From: Phycisphaerae bacterium
GTDB lineage: Bacteria > Planctomycetota > Phycisphaerae > UBA1845 > Fen-1342
DNA: 7,021 nt
Reading direction: 5' to 3'
Assembly: GCA_026984555.1 (NCBI GenBank)
Contig: JALSRY010000759.1
Coordinates: forward strand, 1 to 7,021
The notes under the pieces were generated by a model. That model saw only the letters and a list, made by a program, of their open reading frames with translations. It was not told where the DNA came from and searched no databases. Below are positions 6,483-7,021 of this stretch, one piece after another. Position numbers and translations under genes: made by a program. Position 1 is the stretch's first letter, and every line of letters begins with the position of its first letter.

Positions 6483-7021
6483 CACGAATGGCGGCGCGGC
6501 TCCCGGGCCGGTCGCCGAGCGTGAATCACTCGCTCAAACTGCAACGCATCCTTGTATGCCACGATAGCGTTCCATCCCGATTCGTCCAGCAACGCCCGCA
6601 CCCGCGGCGACTGGTCATACGCCACCTCGATCAGGAGGTGGCCACCCTCGCCAAGATGCGCGGGCGACTCGGTCGCCAGCCGGCGAATCACCTCGAGCCC
6701 GTCCGCTCCACCGAACAACGCCTCGTGCGGCTCGTAGTCGCGCACCGTCACGGGCAACGCCGCCGCCTCGTCCGCGGCCACGTACGGCGGATTGCTCACG
6801 ATGACGTCGAACGGCCCGCTCCCCGACCACGGGGCCAGCAGATCACCACACCGAAACTCGATCCGGTCCGCCACACCCAGCCGCGTGGCGTTGTTCCGCG
6901 CCACCGCCAACGCCGCCTCCGAAACGTCACTCGCCCCGATCCGCACGTCGGGAAGGTGGCGGGCCAACGCGATGGCGACACAACCGCTGCCCGTGCCGAC
7001 GTCGAGAAGTGACCCGACCGC
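6482..7021 (-). CDS. prmC: Release factor glutamine methyltransferase PrmC, N-terminus outside window
   Basis: S-adenosylmethionine-dependent methyltransferase that N5-methylates the glutamine of the GGQ motif in peptide release factors RF1 and RF2, acting in the cytoplasm. The frame is open to the right edge, so only the C-terminal 179 residues are visible. The family is usually about 280-290 residues, so roughly the first 100 (helical release-factor-binding domain) are missing. The visible part begins just before SAM motif I, LLDVGTGSGCVAIALA (residues 5-20). It then has the ASDVSEAAL block (motif II), the substrate-binding NPPY motif (77-80, bases 6793-6782) in DVIVSNPPYVA, and LLIEVAYDQ near the end. 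Apparent TTG or other starts inside the window are internal. It is followed 12 nt later by murA. In many bacteria prfA lies directly upstream of prmC, so it may lie beyond the right edge. Confidence 0.95.
   Translation of the reverse strand, partial: AVGSLLDVGTGSGCVAIALARHLPDVRIGASDVSEAALAVARNNATRLGVADRIEFRCGDLLAPWSGSGPFDVIVSNPPYVAADEAAALPVTVRDYEPHEALFGGADGLEVIRRLATESPAHLGEGGHLLIEVAYDQSPRVRALLDESGWNAIVAYKDALQFERVIHARRPAREPRRHS

Noticed and set aside
4859..7012. Long plus-strand open frame (717 codons) opposite thiL, murA and prmC
   Set aside because: It is antisense to three genes with clear catalytic motifs, and its product is His/Arg/Asp/Gln-rich with no recognisable family. It is a codon-bias shadow.

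Overview
This is a GC-rich bacterial window (roughly two thirds G+C by eye) with six protein-coding genes and very little intergenic space. I see no tRNA, rRNA, CRISPR array, insertion sequence or phage gene. Five genes lie on the minus strand. Reading from the right edge, they are prmC (5' end outside the window), murA, thiL, tsaE and a B12-binding-type radical SAM protein. The sixth gene, a GH63/MGH1-like glycoside hydrolase whose 5' end is also outside the window, is on the plus strand and converges on the radical SAM gene.

Right half (about 3660-7021): four housekeeping enzymes. PrmC methylates release factors, MurA starts peptidoglycan synthesis, ThiL makes thiamine diphosphate and TsaE helps make tRNA t6A. 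The genes are tightly packed. The murA Shine-Dalgarno sequence overlaps the end of the prmC stop codon, and tsaE starts inside the end of thiL. This suggests co-transcription and translational coupling, at least within each pair. murA, thiL and tsaE all appear to start at GTG, each with a purine-rich ribosome binding site 7 nt upstream.

Middle (about 3522-3675): a 154-nt gap holding a GC-rich hairpin directly after the tsaE stop, an imperfect inverted repeat, and a promoter-like -35/-10 pair ahead of the radical SAM gene. That gene may therefore have its own transcript.

Left half (1-3521): the radical SAM protein has an N-terminal Rossmann-like domain of the cobalamin-binding type, a CxxxCxxC cluster motif and an alanine-rich C-terminal tail. 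Its substrate cannot be read from the sequence. The convergent glycoside hydrolase carries the family's likely catalytic acid and base, and a Pro/Ala-rich linker before its catalytic domain.

The organism makes peptidoglycan (MurA), has high GC, and uses GGAG-type ribosome binding sites. The tsaE-thiL and prmC-murA neighbourhoods and the DGEDFEL variant of ThiL recall Planctomycetota, but this is from memory and tentative. I found no convincing new defence, mobile or RNA-based system. The most open question is what the radical SAM enzyme does.
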